Shown here piece after piece: positions 26,298 through 36,043 of a DNA stretch of 64,000 nucleotides (positions are counted from its first letter, which is position 1; each line of letters starts with the position of its first letter). Origin of the DNA: Actinomycetota bacterium (GTDB lineage: Bacteria; Actinomycetota; Actinomycetes; Mycobacteriales; Pseudonocardiaceae). Under the pieces are notes generated by a model that made no database searches, had not been told where the DNA came from, and worked only from the letters and a program-made list of their open reading frames with translations. The stretch lies in contig JAJPIR010000121.1 of the NCBI GenBank assembly GCA_021324675.1, positions 1 to 64,000 on the forward strand, in the 5' to 3' direction. The position numbers and the translations under genes are program-made.

Positions 26298-26323
26298 CTT
26301 CAACAAACGATGGTTTGTTGAAG
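26298..26323. promoter_or_regulatory. 26-bp perfect inverted repeat (possible res/operator element)
   Basis: CTTCAACAAAC, GATG, GTTTGTTGAAG: an 11-bp perfect stem with a 4-base centre, located between the divergent tnpR and nhaA starts. Related TTGTTGAAC and TTTTTGAA words lie in the 60 bp to its left. Position and repeats fit a res site with resolvase-binding arms; an nhaA operator is the alternative. Confidence 0.5.
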
Positions 26324-26423
26324 ACCAGCCAGCGCCGTCATGCGGTGTTGGCTAGGGTTATACCGGTGCGCCGGGAAGTCGGGTCGGCAGTAGGTAGATC
26401 CGACTTCGATGAAGGGTGCTTCC

Positions 26424-27749
26424 ATGGCTGCTTCGCCGCGCCGTTCTGTGCCGTTGTTCCCCCGGGGTTCCTGGGCTGAGACCCGGCGGATCGCTGACAT
26501 CCTGCGCCGGGAGACGATCGGCGGGGCGCTGCTGTTGGCCGGGGCGTTGCTCGGCATGATCTGGGCGAACACCCCGTGGTCGGCGACGTATGAGGCGGTG
26601 CGTGACTACCCCGTCGGCCCGGCGGTACTGCATCTTGATCTTAGCCTGGGAACATGGGCGGCTGATGGTTTGTTGGCGATCTTCTTCTTCGTCGCGGGGT
26701 TGGAGCTCAAGCGGGAGTTCGTCGCCGGTGATCTGCGCGACCCCCGGCGCGCCGCGGTGCCGGTCGCCGCGGCCCTCGGCGGGGTGCTAGTCCCGGCTGG
26801 GCTGTACCTCCTGGTGGCTGCGCGTGCCGGCGGTGACGCCGGCCAGGGCTGGGCGATCCCGACTGCCACCGATATCGCCTTCGCCTTGGCCGTGCTCGCG
26901 GTGATCGGACGCAACCTGCCTACCGCGCTGCGCACGTTCCTGCTCACCTTGGCCGTGGTTGATGACCTGCTCGCGATCATCTTCATCGCGGTGTTCTACA
27001 CCGCCCACTTGTCGGTGCTGCCCCTGCTGGGTGCCCTGGTTCCGCTTGTCGTGTTCGCGGTGCTGGTGCAGCGCCGGATCCGCTCCTGGTGGCTGCTGCT
27101 GCCGCTGGCCGTCGCCACCTGGGTGTTGGTTCATGCCTCCGGCGTGCACGCCACCGTCGCCGGTGTCCTGTTGGCGTTCACCGTGCCGGTCGTGCGCAGC
27201 GACAAGGCCGGTGGTCCGATTGCCGGCCCCGGCCTGGCCGAGCACTTCGAGCACCGCTTCCGACCCCTCTCCGCCGGCGTCGCCGTGCCGATCTTCGCGT
27301 TCCTGTCCGCCGGGGTGACCATCCGCGGGCTCGATGGACTCGCTGCCTCATTGACCGACCGAGTGGCCCTGGGCATCATCGTTGGCCTGGTCGTCGGCAA
27401 GCCCATCGGCATTACCGGTGCCACCTGGCTGGTGGCTCGCTTCACCCGCGCCGACCTCGATGAGGATCTGAGCTGGACCGACGTTGTCGGGTTGGCGATG
27501 CTCGGCGGCATCGGCTTCACTGTCTCCCTACTCATCGGGGAACTCGCGTTCGAGCTCGGCACCGAACGCGACGACCACGTCAACGTCGCCGTGCTCGCCG
27601 GCTCGCTCGCCGCCGCCCTGCTGGCCGCGGTCGTCCTGCGCCTGCGCGATCGGGCTTACCGCCGCATCCGTGAGGTCGAAGCCGTCGACCGCGACCACGA
27701 CGGCATCCCGGACGTCTACGCGGCCGACGCGCCCACACAGCAGCCGTGA
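26424..27749 (+). CDS. nhaA: NhaA-type Na+/H+ antiporter
   Basis: Membrane antiporter exchanging external H+ for cytoplasmic Na+ or Li+, with about 12 helices over 441 aa. Family motifs are [35 protein letters not shown], the discontinuous helix [14 protein letters not shown], the paired ion-binding aspartates in VVDDLLAI, and [16 protein letters not shown]. The C terminus has an acidic tail ([15 protein letters not shown]) that resembles a thrombospondin type-3-like Asp repeat. I choose the ATG at 26424 (AGGG upstream) over 26409. It is cargo of the Tn3-like element and the only intact gene in it. Its stop abuts the tnpA stop. Confidence 0.93.
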   Translation: MAASPRRSVPLFPRGSWAETRRIADILRRETIGGALLLAGALLGMIWANTPWSATYEAVRDYPVGPAVLHLDLSLGTWAADGLLAIFFFVAGLELKREFVAGDLRDPRRAAVPVAAALGGVLVPAGLYLLVAARAGGDAGQGWAIPTATDIAFALAVLAVIGRNLPTALRTFLLTLAVVDDLLAIIFIAVFYTAHLSVLPLLGALVPLVVFAVLVQRRIRSWWLLLPLAVATWVLVHASGVHATVAGVLLAFTVPVVRSDKAGGPIAGPGLAEHFEHRFRPLSAGVAVPIFAFLSAGVTIRGLDGLAASLTDRVALGIIVGLVVGKPIGITGATWLVARFTRADLDEDLSWTDVVGLAMLGGIGFTVSLLIGELAFELGTERDDHVNVAVLAGSLAAALLAAVVLRLRDRAYRRIREVEAVDRDHDGIPDVYAADAPTQQP

Positions 27750-30719
27750 CTACGAGCCGAGCGCTGAGGCGGGGACACCGAGCGCGAGACGGCGGCTCAT
27801 GTCGAGCTTGACCTCCCCGTACGGGGCCACGTGCGTCCAGAACAACGGCGTCAGGCCGCGCCGGTCGATGTCGGTCAACTGCGCTGTCCACTCCTCGTCG
27901 GCGAGCACGTCCTGCACCATGAGGGTCTTGACGGGTAGACCAGGGCGGCCTGCAATACCTGCAGGCACAGCACCGACAACTCCTGCTCGTCGCGGCGGTT
28001 GGTGGCGATGTCGCCACCCTTGCCGAAGAAGATCACGCTGTTGGCCCGGTTCCACGACTCGACGACGTTGAGCCCCTCGTTGATCTCGCGCTGCAGGTCC
28101 CGGTCCCTCAGGTAGCGGGCCACGAAAATGGTGCGCTGAGCCCGGCCGAGCTCGATCATCGCCTGGTAGGTGGGGTGGATCGCGTTGACCCGGGTGAACC
28201 GGCGCAGGATCGCCTCGGTCGAGGCGGTGCCGACCCGGATCACCGTCACATACTTGATCATCAGGTCGTACTGCTCGGCGATGATGTCCCAGCGGATCGG
28301 CCGGGTGAGCGCCGGCGCCAGCCGCCGATAGGCGTCCCCCTCGCCGGCGGCCGACCGGTACAGCCGGACCTTGTTGATCCGCTTGATCCGGGGCAGCAGG
28401 TCGAAGCCGAGCATCCGAGTGATGCCGAAGCCGACCTCGGACTGGCCGTGGGAGTCGACGTAGTTGCCCTCCACCTCCATCGTGGTGCCGTGCCGCATGC
28501 CTTCCTCGATCATCGCGGCGACCTCGGACGCCGAGCAGTTGATTAGCTGCTAGTGGATGGCCATGCTCTTGCGTTCGACGTGCCAGTAGATCAGCACGCC
28601 GCGGCCGCCGTAGCGGGAGTGCCACTCGGTAAACAGGTTCTGGTCGAACGCCCCGAAGTACGTCGAATCGCTGGCCACGGCGGTGGAGCCGGCGCCCCAA
28701 ACCGTGTGCGCCCGGACGGCGAACGTGGCGTTGGCGATCTCCACCGCGATCATGCGAGCCACCTCGGCGGTCAGGTACCGGCGGCACACGTAGCGGATGT
28801 CGTCCTCGCCGTGGCCGTGCCGACCGCTGCCGGCGATCGCCCGGATGCCGGTGTTGGTGCCATAGGCGTAGATGGCCAAAAGCAGCCGCTCCGCGAGGAC
28901 CTCCGGGGCCAGATCACCACGCCCGGCGGCCGCGGTCACGCCGGCGAGGCAGCCGGTACGCAGCACCGCCTCCTTGAGCATGTCGATCAGCGGGACGGTG
29001 CCCCACCGGGTGCGGATCTCCGCTTTGAGTCGACGCAGGTTGCGCGGCTCCGGCGCGGCGTCCAGGTCAGTCAGCCTGATCGGGCCGTTCTTGCCCCGCT
29101 CGGCGATCTCCAGCCAGCCGAGCTTGGGCAGCACGGTATCCAGCGCGGCCAGCTCGTCGCGCATTTCGGCGCGTAGCTGGTTAATGAACGCGGTCGGATC
29201 CAGCGGCCTGCGTAACGCGGCGTAGTGCGCGGCGCGATGGGTCTCGAAGTCATGCGGCAGGTCCTCGTCGGGGTTGCACCACCGGTCGGCGCCAACGACC
29301 CAGATCTCCTCGCAGCGCAGCCGTTCCCGCAGTGCCTGAAAGGTGCAGATCTCGTACACCGCACGCACCGCGCGGCGGACGCCCTTGCCGGTGTCGGTGA
29401 AGACCAGCGGGGTCCAGTCGCCGAGCAGACCCTTGTGCGTCGGCACGCTTTCGCCGGCCGGGTAGTAAGTCAGCCGGGCGTCGGCGCGCCGTTTGATCAG
29501 GTCAAGCGCGTCAAGCTCCGGGCGGTGAGTGGCGTTGTTAGAGCGGAACTCGAGCACGTCGAGCAGCTCGATCAGGCCGCGGCGGTAGTGGTTGGAGTAC
29601 GAGGCTTTCAGCGTGGTCTGTACGGTGCGCCGGTACAGCGGACCCTTGGTCTCGAACTCGTGCACCAGCTCGCGCAGCGCCTGCTCACCGCCGGCCACCG
29701 CTGAATAGACCACCTGGCGTACCGGGTCGTCCGGCCGGTCCAGGGATGCCTCGGCGATGGCGACAGGATGTTCTCCTTGCCGGTGACCCGCTTGAACACG
29801 TTGACCAGTTCCTCGGTGACCTTCTTGTCCGCCCGGAGGCCGATCCGGTGCACCGTGCAGATCAACAGCTCGACGAGGGTGTCGGTGATCTCCCGCAGCC
29901 GGGTGTGTAGCAGCGCGGCGAGCAGGGTCAGCATCAACGGCTCGGGGTGGTCGCGCAGGTGCGACGGTGACTCTACAGCGGCCCGGGCCCGCCAAGCCGC
30001 GATCACGCGCGGGACGACCTCGGCGAACAACCGCCCGGCAGTCCAATCGCGCGGACCGCGCGCAGCTTGCGGATCTCGGTGAGCATCGAGTCCAAGGACA
30101 CGTTGCCCGGCACCGACTTGATCAGCGCCAGCACCGAGTCCTCGCCGGTGTCGTCGTCCGGTACATCAACGGCGACCAGGGCGCGCAACCGACCGGTGAT
30201 GTCGACCGGCAGCCGGGCCACGATCCGGGCGGTCAGGGTCTGCTCGGCCTGGTGCAGCGCCGAGCGCACGATCCGGTCGATCCGCCCGGCCGCTGGCGGC
30301 TCGATCCGCGCGGCCCGGCACTGCACCAGCAGTTCGTCACGCACCAGCTCCGGACGCCGCTCTGCCTCGCACACGTTGACGGCCAGCCACTCGGTCAGCT
30401 TGTCCCCGTCGGCTACCGAGCACTCCCGGAAGCCCAGGTGCGCCCGGATCTGCGCCCGGTGGTACTCGATGGTGCGGCCGGTCCACTCGTACAAGCCCAG
30501 CTCGACCGGCTCCACCCCGACCTGGCGGGCAACGAATGCCACCGCCTCGTGAGCGAGCTCGCCGCAGCCGCGTGGGAATCGGCCGGCCCGCGTGTAGAAC
30601 TTCAACAGCAGCGCGAACCCCAGCCGCGTCGGCCCGCGCTTGCCGGCGATCAGCTCCTGCTCGTCATCCAGCAGCGTCCAGTGCTCGACAAGCTCATCGA
30701 GATCCAGGGATCGGGCCAC
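27750..30719 (-). pseudogene. tnpA: Tn3-family transposase, multiply broken
   Basis: Pieces in order from the right: N-terminal LDELVEHWTLLDDEQELI to LTEIRKLRAVRAIGL (30719 to about 30030); LREITDTLVELLICTVHRIG (to about 29765); SLDRPDDPVRQVVYSAV through GVLIYWHVERKS (to 28550); GMRHGTTMEVEGNYVDSHGQ with the catalytic region (to about 27945); and the C terminus LPLFWTHVAPYGEV-like block (to 27750). Frameshifts lie near 30030, 29765 and 27945. A TAG at about 28551 replaces an expected Ser/Gln-region codon. The total would be about 990 aa, normal for Tn3 transposases. It is not functional as read. Confidence 0.9.
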
Positions 30720-30785
30720 GGGCGGACATCATCACGTAGCGCAGCACACACCCGCAGCCCCGAACCGTCTCCCGCACGTTGAACC

Positions 30786-30835
30786 GCAAGATCACCCGCG
30801 TTTGCGGCTGGTGACACGTTCCTTACCGGTTACCC
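30786..30835 (-). repeat. Right terminal inverted repeat of Tn3-like element
   Basis: On the minus strand it begins GGGTAACCGGTAAGGAACGT and differs from the left repeat at three of 50 positions. It is followed by ATTTG (30836-30840), the right copy of the target duplication. Confidence 0.92.
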
Positions 30836-30862
30836 ATTTGGTACCAAGCGTGGCTCGTCGGC

Positions 30863-31444
30863 CTACGACCGCGCCAACTCCCGGACCAGATTAGCGTCGC
30901 ACGCTGACTCCTGGCTCGGTTCAGGTAAGTCTGTCTCGCTGACGCCGACCGGGACGCTGAGCAGCACCACTTCGGTGCCGTGATCGCTTTCGTAGCCACC
31001 GCGATGGATGGTGGCGATGTCCACCAAGCGGGTCATCCGATCAATACCGCGGCCCAAATGCTCAGTGTCATCGGGGCTGTGGCGCCATCGGCCACGGTCA
31101 CGGACGGCTACCCGGGCCTGACGGGATCGGCCCCCGTTGAGGGTGCTGATCGTCATGGTGATCTTGACCACACCTGGTGTGCCGGCCGGGTAGGCGTGTT
31201 CGACCGCGTTGCTCACCGCCTCGGCAGCGGCATGTTCGATGGCGACGAGCTGCTCATCGGGCCAGTTCGCCAGCTCTAGCCAATGCCGCAGATACGCTCT
31301 CGCGAGCCAGGCGCTAACTGGTCTCGCCGGCAGGCTGACCACGCCCCAGAGACGGTTATGGTCTGTGGCCGCGTCCGTCTTACCGCCTGATGGTGGCTTG
31401 CGATTGTGCTCGGGCGCGGACACAGCCTTTAGTGCATCGCACAC
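30863..31444 (-). CDS. Anti-sigma/SpoIIAB-type histidine-kinase-like ATPase
   Basis: 193 aa with a single GHKL ATP-binding fold: N-box AIEHAAAEAVSNAVEHAY, G1 region VAVRDRGRW and G2 region GRGIDRMTRLVD. There is no histidine acceptor domain, so it is of the RsbW/SpoIIAB serine-kinase group that controls sigma or anti-anti-sigma factors. No partner is adjacent. The GTG start lacks a clear ribosome site, and a later start is possible; family similarity begins around RLWGVVSLPARP. It lies just outside the transposon's right end and may originally have neighboured the genes now left of it. Confidence 0.75.
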   Translation of the reverse strand: MCDALKAVSAPEHNRKPPSGGKTDAATDHNRLWGVVSLPARPVSAWLARAYLRHWLELANWPDEQLVAIEHAAAEAVSNAVEHAYPAGTPGVVKITMTISTLNGGRSRQARVAVRDRGRWRHSPDDTEHLGRGIDRMTRLVDIATIHRGGYESDHGTEVVLLSVPVGVSETDLPEPSQESACDANLVRELARS

Positions 31445-31781
31445 AAATTGCGCGAACTAGGGTCGGCGGGCCCACGAAGGCGGGACATTCGGTCCTCATC
31501 GGCAAGAGGGCAGTCAGGCGGAGTCGTGGCGTGACACGACAGTGCTCAACGCGTCGCGTCTGCTGCGGTTCGGCCGCTCCGCTGTTGAAACGCCGACGCC
31601 ATGGGGTGTCTCAGCAGATCGACCAGTTGGCTATATATCTCAAAGAATTGGTTAGATCATAGCTGCAAATGACCTGGAATAGGTGAGATGCGCAGCTGCC
31701 TTAATGGGCGAGGTGCTTAGCAAACGACGCTGTGCTTGCGCCTCGATGCGCACACGACATGGAAGCCGTACCGGAGGTTGA
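31445..31781. other. Gap: about 340 bp, no gene recognised
   Basis: No motif-bearing ORF is present. A poor DosR-like word (GGGTCGGCGGGCCC, 8 of 14) and GGGACATTCGGTCCT (right half-sites, 5-base spacer) lie within 60 bp of the ATPase gene start. They are too weak to call alone. Confidence 0.35.
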
Positions 31782-32204
31782 TCAGCTGGCTTCTGGGTTG
31801 AGCGATAAGCGGTGTCCTGCGAGGTGGCGCAGCGGGATGGCGATGGTGTGGGCGGTAGGGATGGAAGCCCAGGCAGCTGGCTGGTGTTTGGCAAGTTCAT
31901 CCAGCCGGGAGGGATTGGTTACTTCGTAGGCTTGGCCGATGCCGACGACGCTCCAGCCGGTGGCGGTGTCTGGATCGACCTCGTCAGCTTGGAAGGCGAT
32001 GACGTGCCGATCGACGGCGAGCTTGGTTCCGTTTAGTGCACGAAAGACGATTTCTTCGCCGTCGAGTAAATACATAACGGGTTGAACGGCGGGCAGGGCG
32101 GCATCAGTAAACACGACCCGCCCGACAACTCCTTTGGCTATCAGGCAAAGGCACGCGTTGCGATCGAGTTCTGTCAACTCGGCGGTCTGCTCTGCGGGGT
32201 TCAC
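31782..32204 (-). CDS. PPOX-fold flavin-binding protein (paralogue 2)
   Basis: Split-barrel PPOX protein: LTELDRNACLCLIAKGVVGRV, PVMYLLDGEEIVFRA, NGTKLAVDRHVIAFQADEVD, GWSVVGIGQAYEV and a C-terminal RHLAGHRLSL. The FMN/F420 ligand cannot be distinguished by eye. The GTG at 32204 (VNPAEQTAELTELD) gives the usual family length of about 140 aa. The track's upstream GTG (32312) adds a non-conserved leader. It sits 126 bp downstream of dosS and may be cotranscribed. Confidence 0.75.
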   Translation of the reverse strand: MNPAEQTAELTELDRNACLCLIAKGVVGRVVFTDAALPAVQPVMYLLDGEEIVFRALNGTKLAVDRHVIAFQADEVDPDTATGWSVVGIGQAYEVTNPSRLDELAKHQPAAWASIPTAHTIAIPLRHLAGHRLSLNPEAS

Positions 32205-32330
32205 TCCCAGCTCCAGATTCCCACAACGCTGACGGTCTGCAGGAGGGTTTATCCCGTGTCGGCTGAGACTAGGGTAAGACGTCGTTGTTCGCCATTCGAA
32301 GCGGTAGGTCACCAGACGGGTTGTGAAGTG

Positions 32331-34124
32331 TCATCTGATGGGGATGGACCATGACAGCCAGGTTCCCGACGGGTCACCACAAGTGATCTTCAAGACGCCA
32401 CCGTAACGTTCGGCGCGCTGGCGCAGGTGGGCCAGGCCGCTGTGGCGCGTGGTGGGGTCGATGCCAACACCGTTGTCGCGGACGTCCAGGGTGAGCCGGT
32501 CGGCGCTGGTGGTGATGTCAACTTCGGAAGAGCGCGCCTGGGCATGGCGGGCGATGTTGGTCAATGCCTCCCGCAGCACAGCAAGCAGGTCTTCGATGAT
32601 GTCATCGGCCAGGGCATCTTCAAGCAGGCCGGTGAAGCGCACGGCCGGCTCGAATCCCAGCGCCTGGGCCGCGTCAGTGATCACGTCGAGTATTCGCGCC
32701 CGGACGTTGCCAGCCCGGTGTTCGGGTGTTCGGTGCAGTTGGAAGATGGTGGTGCGAATTTGGCTGATGGTGTTATCCAGGTCGGTGATGGTGTCTTGGA
32801 TTCGGGATCGGGTCCGACCTGCCTGGAGGCCACTGGCCACGCTTTGCAAGGACAATCCTGCGGCGAACAGCTGCTGGATGACGTGATCGTGCAGATCAGC
32901 CGCAATGCGGTCACGTTCGTCGAGCATGGCCGCGCGTTCCTGCTCGGTGCGAGCTTCGGCCAATTCGATCGCGACAGCCGCCTGGTTGGCAAAGCCGCTG
33001 GCCATCTCCAGCTCGCCCGCGGTGAATGCAGGCCGGCCACGCACCCGGGCCGCGCTAAGCACTCCGTGGGTGCGCCGCGATCCCAGCAATGGCACCACCA
33101 GCACCGGGCCGACGTCGAGCTCGCCTGAGGCCATTGACGCCAACCCAGCATCGTCGGGATGAGTCACCCGCAGCGGCTGCCCGGTGCGAAACACCCGCCC
33201 GGCAAGCGAGCCCTGTAAGGGCACGCGCCGGCCGCGTAGCTCTGGGGCACTCATACCGACAGCCACCTCGACGCGCAGATCATCCCTACCGTCGCCACCG
33301 CCGCCATCGGGCAAGACCACGGTGACCAGGTCGGCGCCGGCGATCTGACAACTGTGTTCGGCGATCAACTGCAAGGGCCGACCAAGATCCCCGACATCCG
33401 CCGACAATAACTGACGCGTGATCAGCGCCGAGGCCTGCAGCCATTGCCCCTGCGTGCGAGCGGCCTCATACAGCCGGGCGTTGTCGATCGCCGCTGCCGC
33501 AGTCGCGGCCAGCGCCTTGGTCAATTCCTCATCTTCGGCGCTGAACTGCCCCTTAGTGCTTTCGGACAGGTACAGGTTGCCGAAAACCTCGTTGCGAACC
33601 CGGATCGGCACTCCAAGAAAGCTGGTCATCGGCGGATGTCCCGGCGGGAACCCCGACGATCGCGGGTCATCAGCGATGCGGCGCAGCCGAATCGGGCGTG
33701 GATCCTCGATCAACGCCCCGAGCAGGCCCTTACCCTGCGGCAGGTGTCCAATCCGCTGTTCGGCCTGCGCTGGCATCCCCACATGGACGAACTCAGCCAG
33801 TCCCCCCTCTGGGGCGATCACTCCCAGCGCGGCATAGCGCGCACCGACCAGCTCGCGGGCCGCCTCGGCGATCCGGCGCAGTACCACTGGCAAGGCCAAA
33901 TCACCGATGACTGCTTGGTTCGCCCGCAGCAGACCCCGCAGCCGGCCTTGGGTAGCCATGACTTCGTGGGCCCGTTCGACCAGCTGACCGAGCAGCTGGT
34001 CAAGCTCCAACCGCGGCAAATCCGGGAATGTCAGGGCCGTCCCAGCCACCGCGGTGCCCTCATCCGGATCCTTACCCGGGCCTTCGTCGTCTTCCTGTCT
34101 TAGCCCAGGCTGATCAAGGACCAC
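32331..34124 (-). CDS. dosS: DosS/DevS-like GAF-GAF histidine kinase
   Basis: 597-residue sensor with GAF-A (about 70-215), GAF-B (about 235-385), HisKA_3 dimerisation and HATPase domains. GAF-A keeps the DosS/DosT pattern HLPQGKGLLGALIEDPRPIR, then GFPPGHPPMTSFLGVP. The His before PPM (H163) corresponds to the haem-ligating histidine of mycobacterial DosS/DosT, so haem-based O2/NO/CO sensing is predicted. The phospho-acceptor is H412 in AADLHDHVIQQLF, and the ATP-binding boxes are REALTNIARHA and DVRDNGVGID. The GTG start has AGGAGG six bases upstream. The cognate regulator is presumably the DosR 20 kb away. Confidence 0.92.
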   Translation of the reverse strand: MVLDQPGLRQEDDEGPGKDPDEGTAVAGTALTFPDLPRLELDQLLGQLVERAHEVMATQGRLRGLLRANQAVIGDLALPVVLRRIAEAARELVGARYAALGVIAPEGGLAEFVHVGMPAQAEQRIGHLPQGKGLLGALIEDPRPIRLRRIADDPRSSGFPPGHPPMTSFLGVPIRVRNEVFGNLYLSESTKGQFSAEDEELTKALAATAAAAIDNARLYEAARTQGQWLQASALITRQLLSADVGDLGRPLQLIAEHSCQIAGADLVTVVLPDGGGGDGRDDLRVEVAVGMSAPELRGRRVPLQGSLAGRVFRTGQPLRVTHPDDAGLASMASGELDVGPVLVVPLLGSRRTHGVLSAARVRGRPAFTAGELEMASGFANQAAVAIELAEARTEQERAAMLDERDRIAADLHDHVIQQLFAAGLSLQSVASGLQAGRTRSRIQDTITDLDNTISQIRTTIFQLHRTPEHRAGNVRARILDVITDAAQALGFEPAVRFTGLLEDALADDIIEDLLAVLREALTNIARHAQARSSEVDITTSADRLTLDVRDNGVGIDPTTRHSGLAHLRQRAERYGGVLKITCGDPSGTWLSWSIPIR

Positions 34125-34130
34125 AGCTGA

Positions 34131-34144
34131 CCTCCTAACGGAGG
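34131..34144 (-). promoter_or_regulatory. Hairpin sequestering the dosS ribosome site
   Basis: On the minus strand CCTCCGTTAGGAGG forms a 5-bp all-GC stem with a 4-base loop, and its 3' arm is the dosS Shine-Dalgarno itself. Structure in the leader could reduce dosS translation. The 287-bp stretch 34125-34411 otherwise holds no gene. Confidence 0.4.
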
Positions 34145-34411
34145 AGGCCTATCGGCCGAGCGAATTGCCCCATGGTGCGGGCCACCCAAACTAGCGCTTG
34201 AAACCATTCCCGACATTGGCCCTCCCCGAGAGCGAACTCTCCTGAGAGCACACCTCAGCACTCGCAGCGGGTCTGCACTCCCGCCTCCCGAGCCGCACCG
34301 AAGCGAGCCCGCGCATTTCACCACTAGGCTGAGTTCTTCCTACCACCTGCCGGGGCAACGTACCAGTACGTGTGGTGCATGTGGCGAACTCCTCGGCGAT
34401 GTACAACGTGA

Positions 34412-36043
34412 TTAGGCCAAGTCCATATCTAGCGCATAACGCGAGGAGACCACATCGAGCAACTCGGCACGGATTGATTCGACACCGCTCCCCGCTACCC
34501 GGTATTCGATGTTCCTTAATTGGCCGGCAAGTCCCGGGTCCCGCAGGACATCGCGTACCCAGCGGGAAAAGTCTCCATGGCGCGCGTGGTGACGGATCAC
34601 TGCTGGATCGCATTGTTTCATCGCAGTCACGAACTGCCGCAAGTTGGTGGCTACCACTCCAGTGTGGCCGTGGTCGGTGCGAAAATGAAATCCCCGTTCA
34701 ACTGGCAGGTCGGCGTCAGTGTACTTGTGGTGGTGGCGGACGTGGTCTGTAGCCCGTGCAGCCAGGCACACTCTTATCGTGCGGCCGCCGTCGTGCACTG
34801 ACGTCAGTAAAGCTTGTCCACGCTGCTCGTGGAGCAACCGCAGATGCCATCCCATGCTATTAATGGTTTGCGGGTTCAGTCCGTTAGGCTGATAGGTGGC
34901 CAGGCAATAACCCCAGTCATGGACGGCGCAGCTGAGACCTAGTGGCCGATGTGCCTCGTCAACGACAAACCAGTGCGGCAACCCCGTCTGTTCGCGGCGA
35001 GTGAGCAGCTGGTAATGCACATCGATCATGTAGGTGGTGACGTCGTATTTCGCCACCGACAAGTCGAGGACCACGCTGCGTTCATGTTCGATAATGCGCA
35101 GGAGCTCCTGCGGTGAGGGAAGCCTGCCGGTATCACCCACAAGCAAGGTATTGCGCAGCATCCCCAGCTCAGCGTGATCACCCTCAGGGTCGATCAACAG
35201 CACCGAGTAGCCAAGATTGATCATCTGTTCGGCGAGTAGTCCAGTGACGTAGGATTTACCAGAGCCAGAATCACCCGTGATTAAAATGGTGCTTTGCGAA
35301 GCCGGGATCGTCACCGTATGACCGTCTTCGGTGCTCGTGCCCAGCACCAACTGCCAACGGCGAGGATGAAAAATCTCGGTACCCTGTAGAATTGGCCCGC
35401 TCAAAAATTTGCCAATTCCCTGCCCGTCAGGTTCTGCAAGCACCAAGTCGGCGTGCTCCGCTAGCGCGGGAACTGCATTGGCCACCGCGATACCCAACTC
35501 GCAGGCGTGCAGCAACGTATGGTCATTCTCCGCGTCGCCGACCCCGATCGCGCTGTGCGGTGAAATCCCCAGCGCGGCAAATCCCGCTTGTACCCCCGTG
35601 CCCTTGGTGACACCACCAGGAAGCAACATCAACGATTCACGGTTCCACACCAATTGCACATCCAGCTGCAAGTCGTGCACGGCATCAAGCGCTAGGTGCG
35701 CGACAGACCCATCACAAGCCAGCAGGACCTGCCCAGACCGCACCAGCACACCCTGCTCGCGCAGCCGCTGAGTCAAGCCTGGCTCTACCGGGTCGGCCAG
35801 CGGTGTTGGCACACCATCAATGGCCAATACCCCACCGTTTTCAGCCACGACCGCATCGAACTCATCGACCAGCCCGGGCATCACCGCGTCAAGATCAGCC
35901 AGTATGCGACCGGTCACCAACACGATACGCGTGCCGGTGTCACGCGCCGCACGGATCGCGTTGAGCACGGCGTGGTCAGGCGGCCCGCCGGACGTGATGG
36001 CTCCATCAAGATCGACAGCCACCGCCCGGTAGTACCGCAGCAC
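34412..36043 (-). CDS. HAD phosphatase fused to HerA/VirB4-like P-loop ATPase
   Basis: 543 aa. The N-terminal half (to about 225) is a HAD-IIB (Cof-type) phosphatase with nucleophile motif VDLDGAIT, LVTGR and the metal site GDAENDHTLL. The C-terminal half (from about 240) is a P-loop ATPase with Walker A GDSGSGKSYV, Walker B WFVVDEAH and a DxEGDH-type LLIDPEGDHAEL, resembling the DUF87/HerA group. Both active sites look intact. The GTG start follows GGGAGG. The role is unknown. No nuclease (NurA) partner is present, so DNA-end processing is not supported. The gene follows dosS on the same strand's upstream side, 287 bp away. Confidence 0.8.
   Translation of the reverse strand: MLRYYRAVAVDLDGAITSGGPPDHAVLNAIRAARDTGTRIVLVTGRILADLDAVMPGLVDEFDAVVAENGGVLAIDGVPTPLADPVEPGLTQRLREQGVLVRSGQVLLACDGSVAHLALDAVHDLQLDVQLVWNRESLMLLPGGVTKGTGVQAGFAALGISPHSAIGVGDAENDHTLLHACELGIAVANAVPALAEHADLVLAEPDGQGIGKFLSGPILQGTEIFHPRRWQLVLGTSTEDGHTVTIPASQSTILITGDSGSGKSYVTGLLAEQMINLGYSVLLIDPEGDHAELGMLRNTLLVGDTGRLPSPQELLRIIEHERSVVLDLSVAKYDVTTYMIDVHYQLLTRREQTGLPHWFVVDEAHRPLGLSCAVHDWGYCLATYQPNGLNPQTINSMGWHLRLLHEQRGQALLTSVHDGGRTIRVCLAARATDHVRHHHKYTDADLPVERGFHFRTDHGHTGVVATNLRQFVTAMKQCDPAVIRHHARHGDFSRWVRDVLRDPGLAGQLRNIEYRVAGSGVESIRAELLDVVSSRYALDMDLA

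Larger units (their letters stand above)
25485..30835. mobile_element. Tn3-family transposon carrying nhaA
   Basis: The element is bounded by roughly 50-bp inverted repeats beginning GGGTAACCG and flanked on both sides by the 5-bp direct repeat ATTTG (25480-25484 and 30836-30840), the normal Tn3 target duplication. It contains, from left to right, a serine recombinase (minus), nhaA (plus) and a Tn3 transposase (minus). Both mobility genes carry frameshifts, but nhaA is intact. Length is 5351 bp. The matching ends and duplication mean it arrived as a unit. Confidence 0.92.

Noticed and set aside
26787-27583. Several long ORFs antisense to or out of frame with nhaA
   Set aside because: High-GC shadow frames of a clearly conserved antiporter.
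34412-36043. HerA-NurA type antiphage or DNA-end-processing system
   Set aside because: The ATPase half is HerA-like, but no NurA, SIR2 or other effector is adjacent, and the N-terminal half is a HAD phosphatase.
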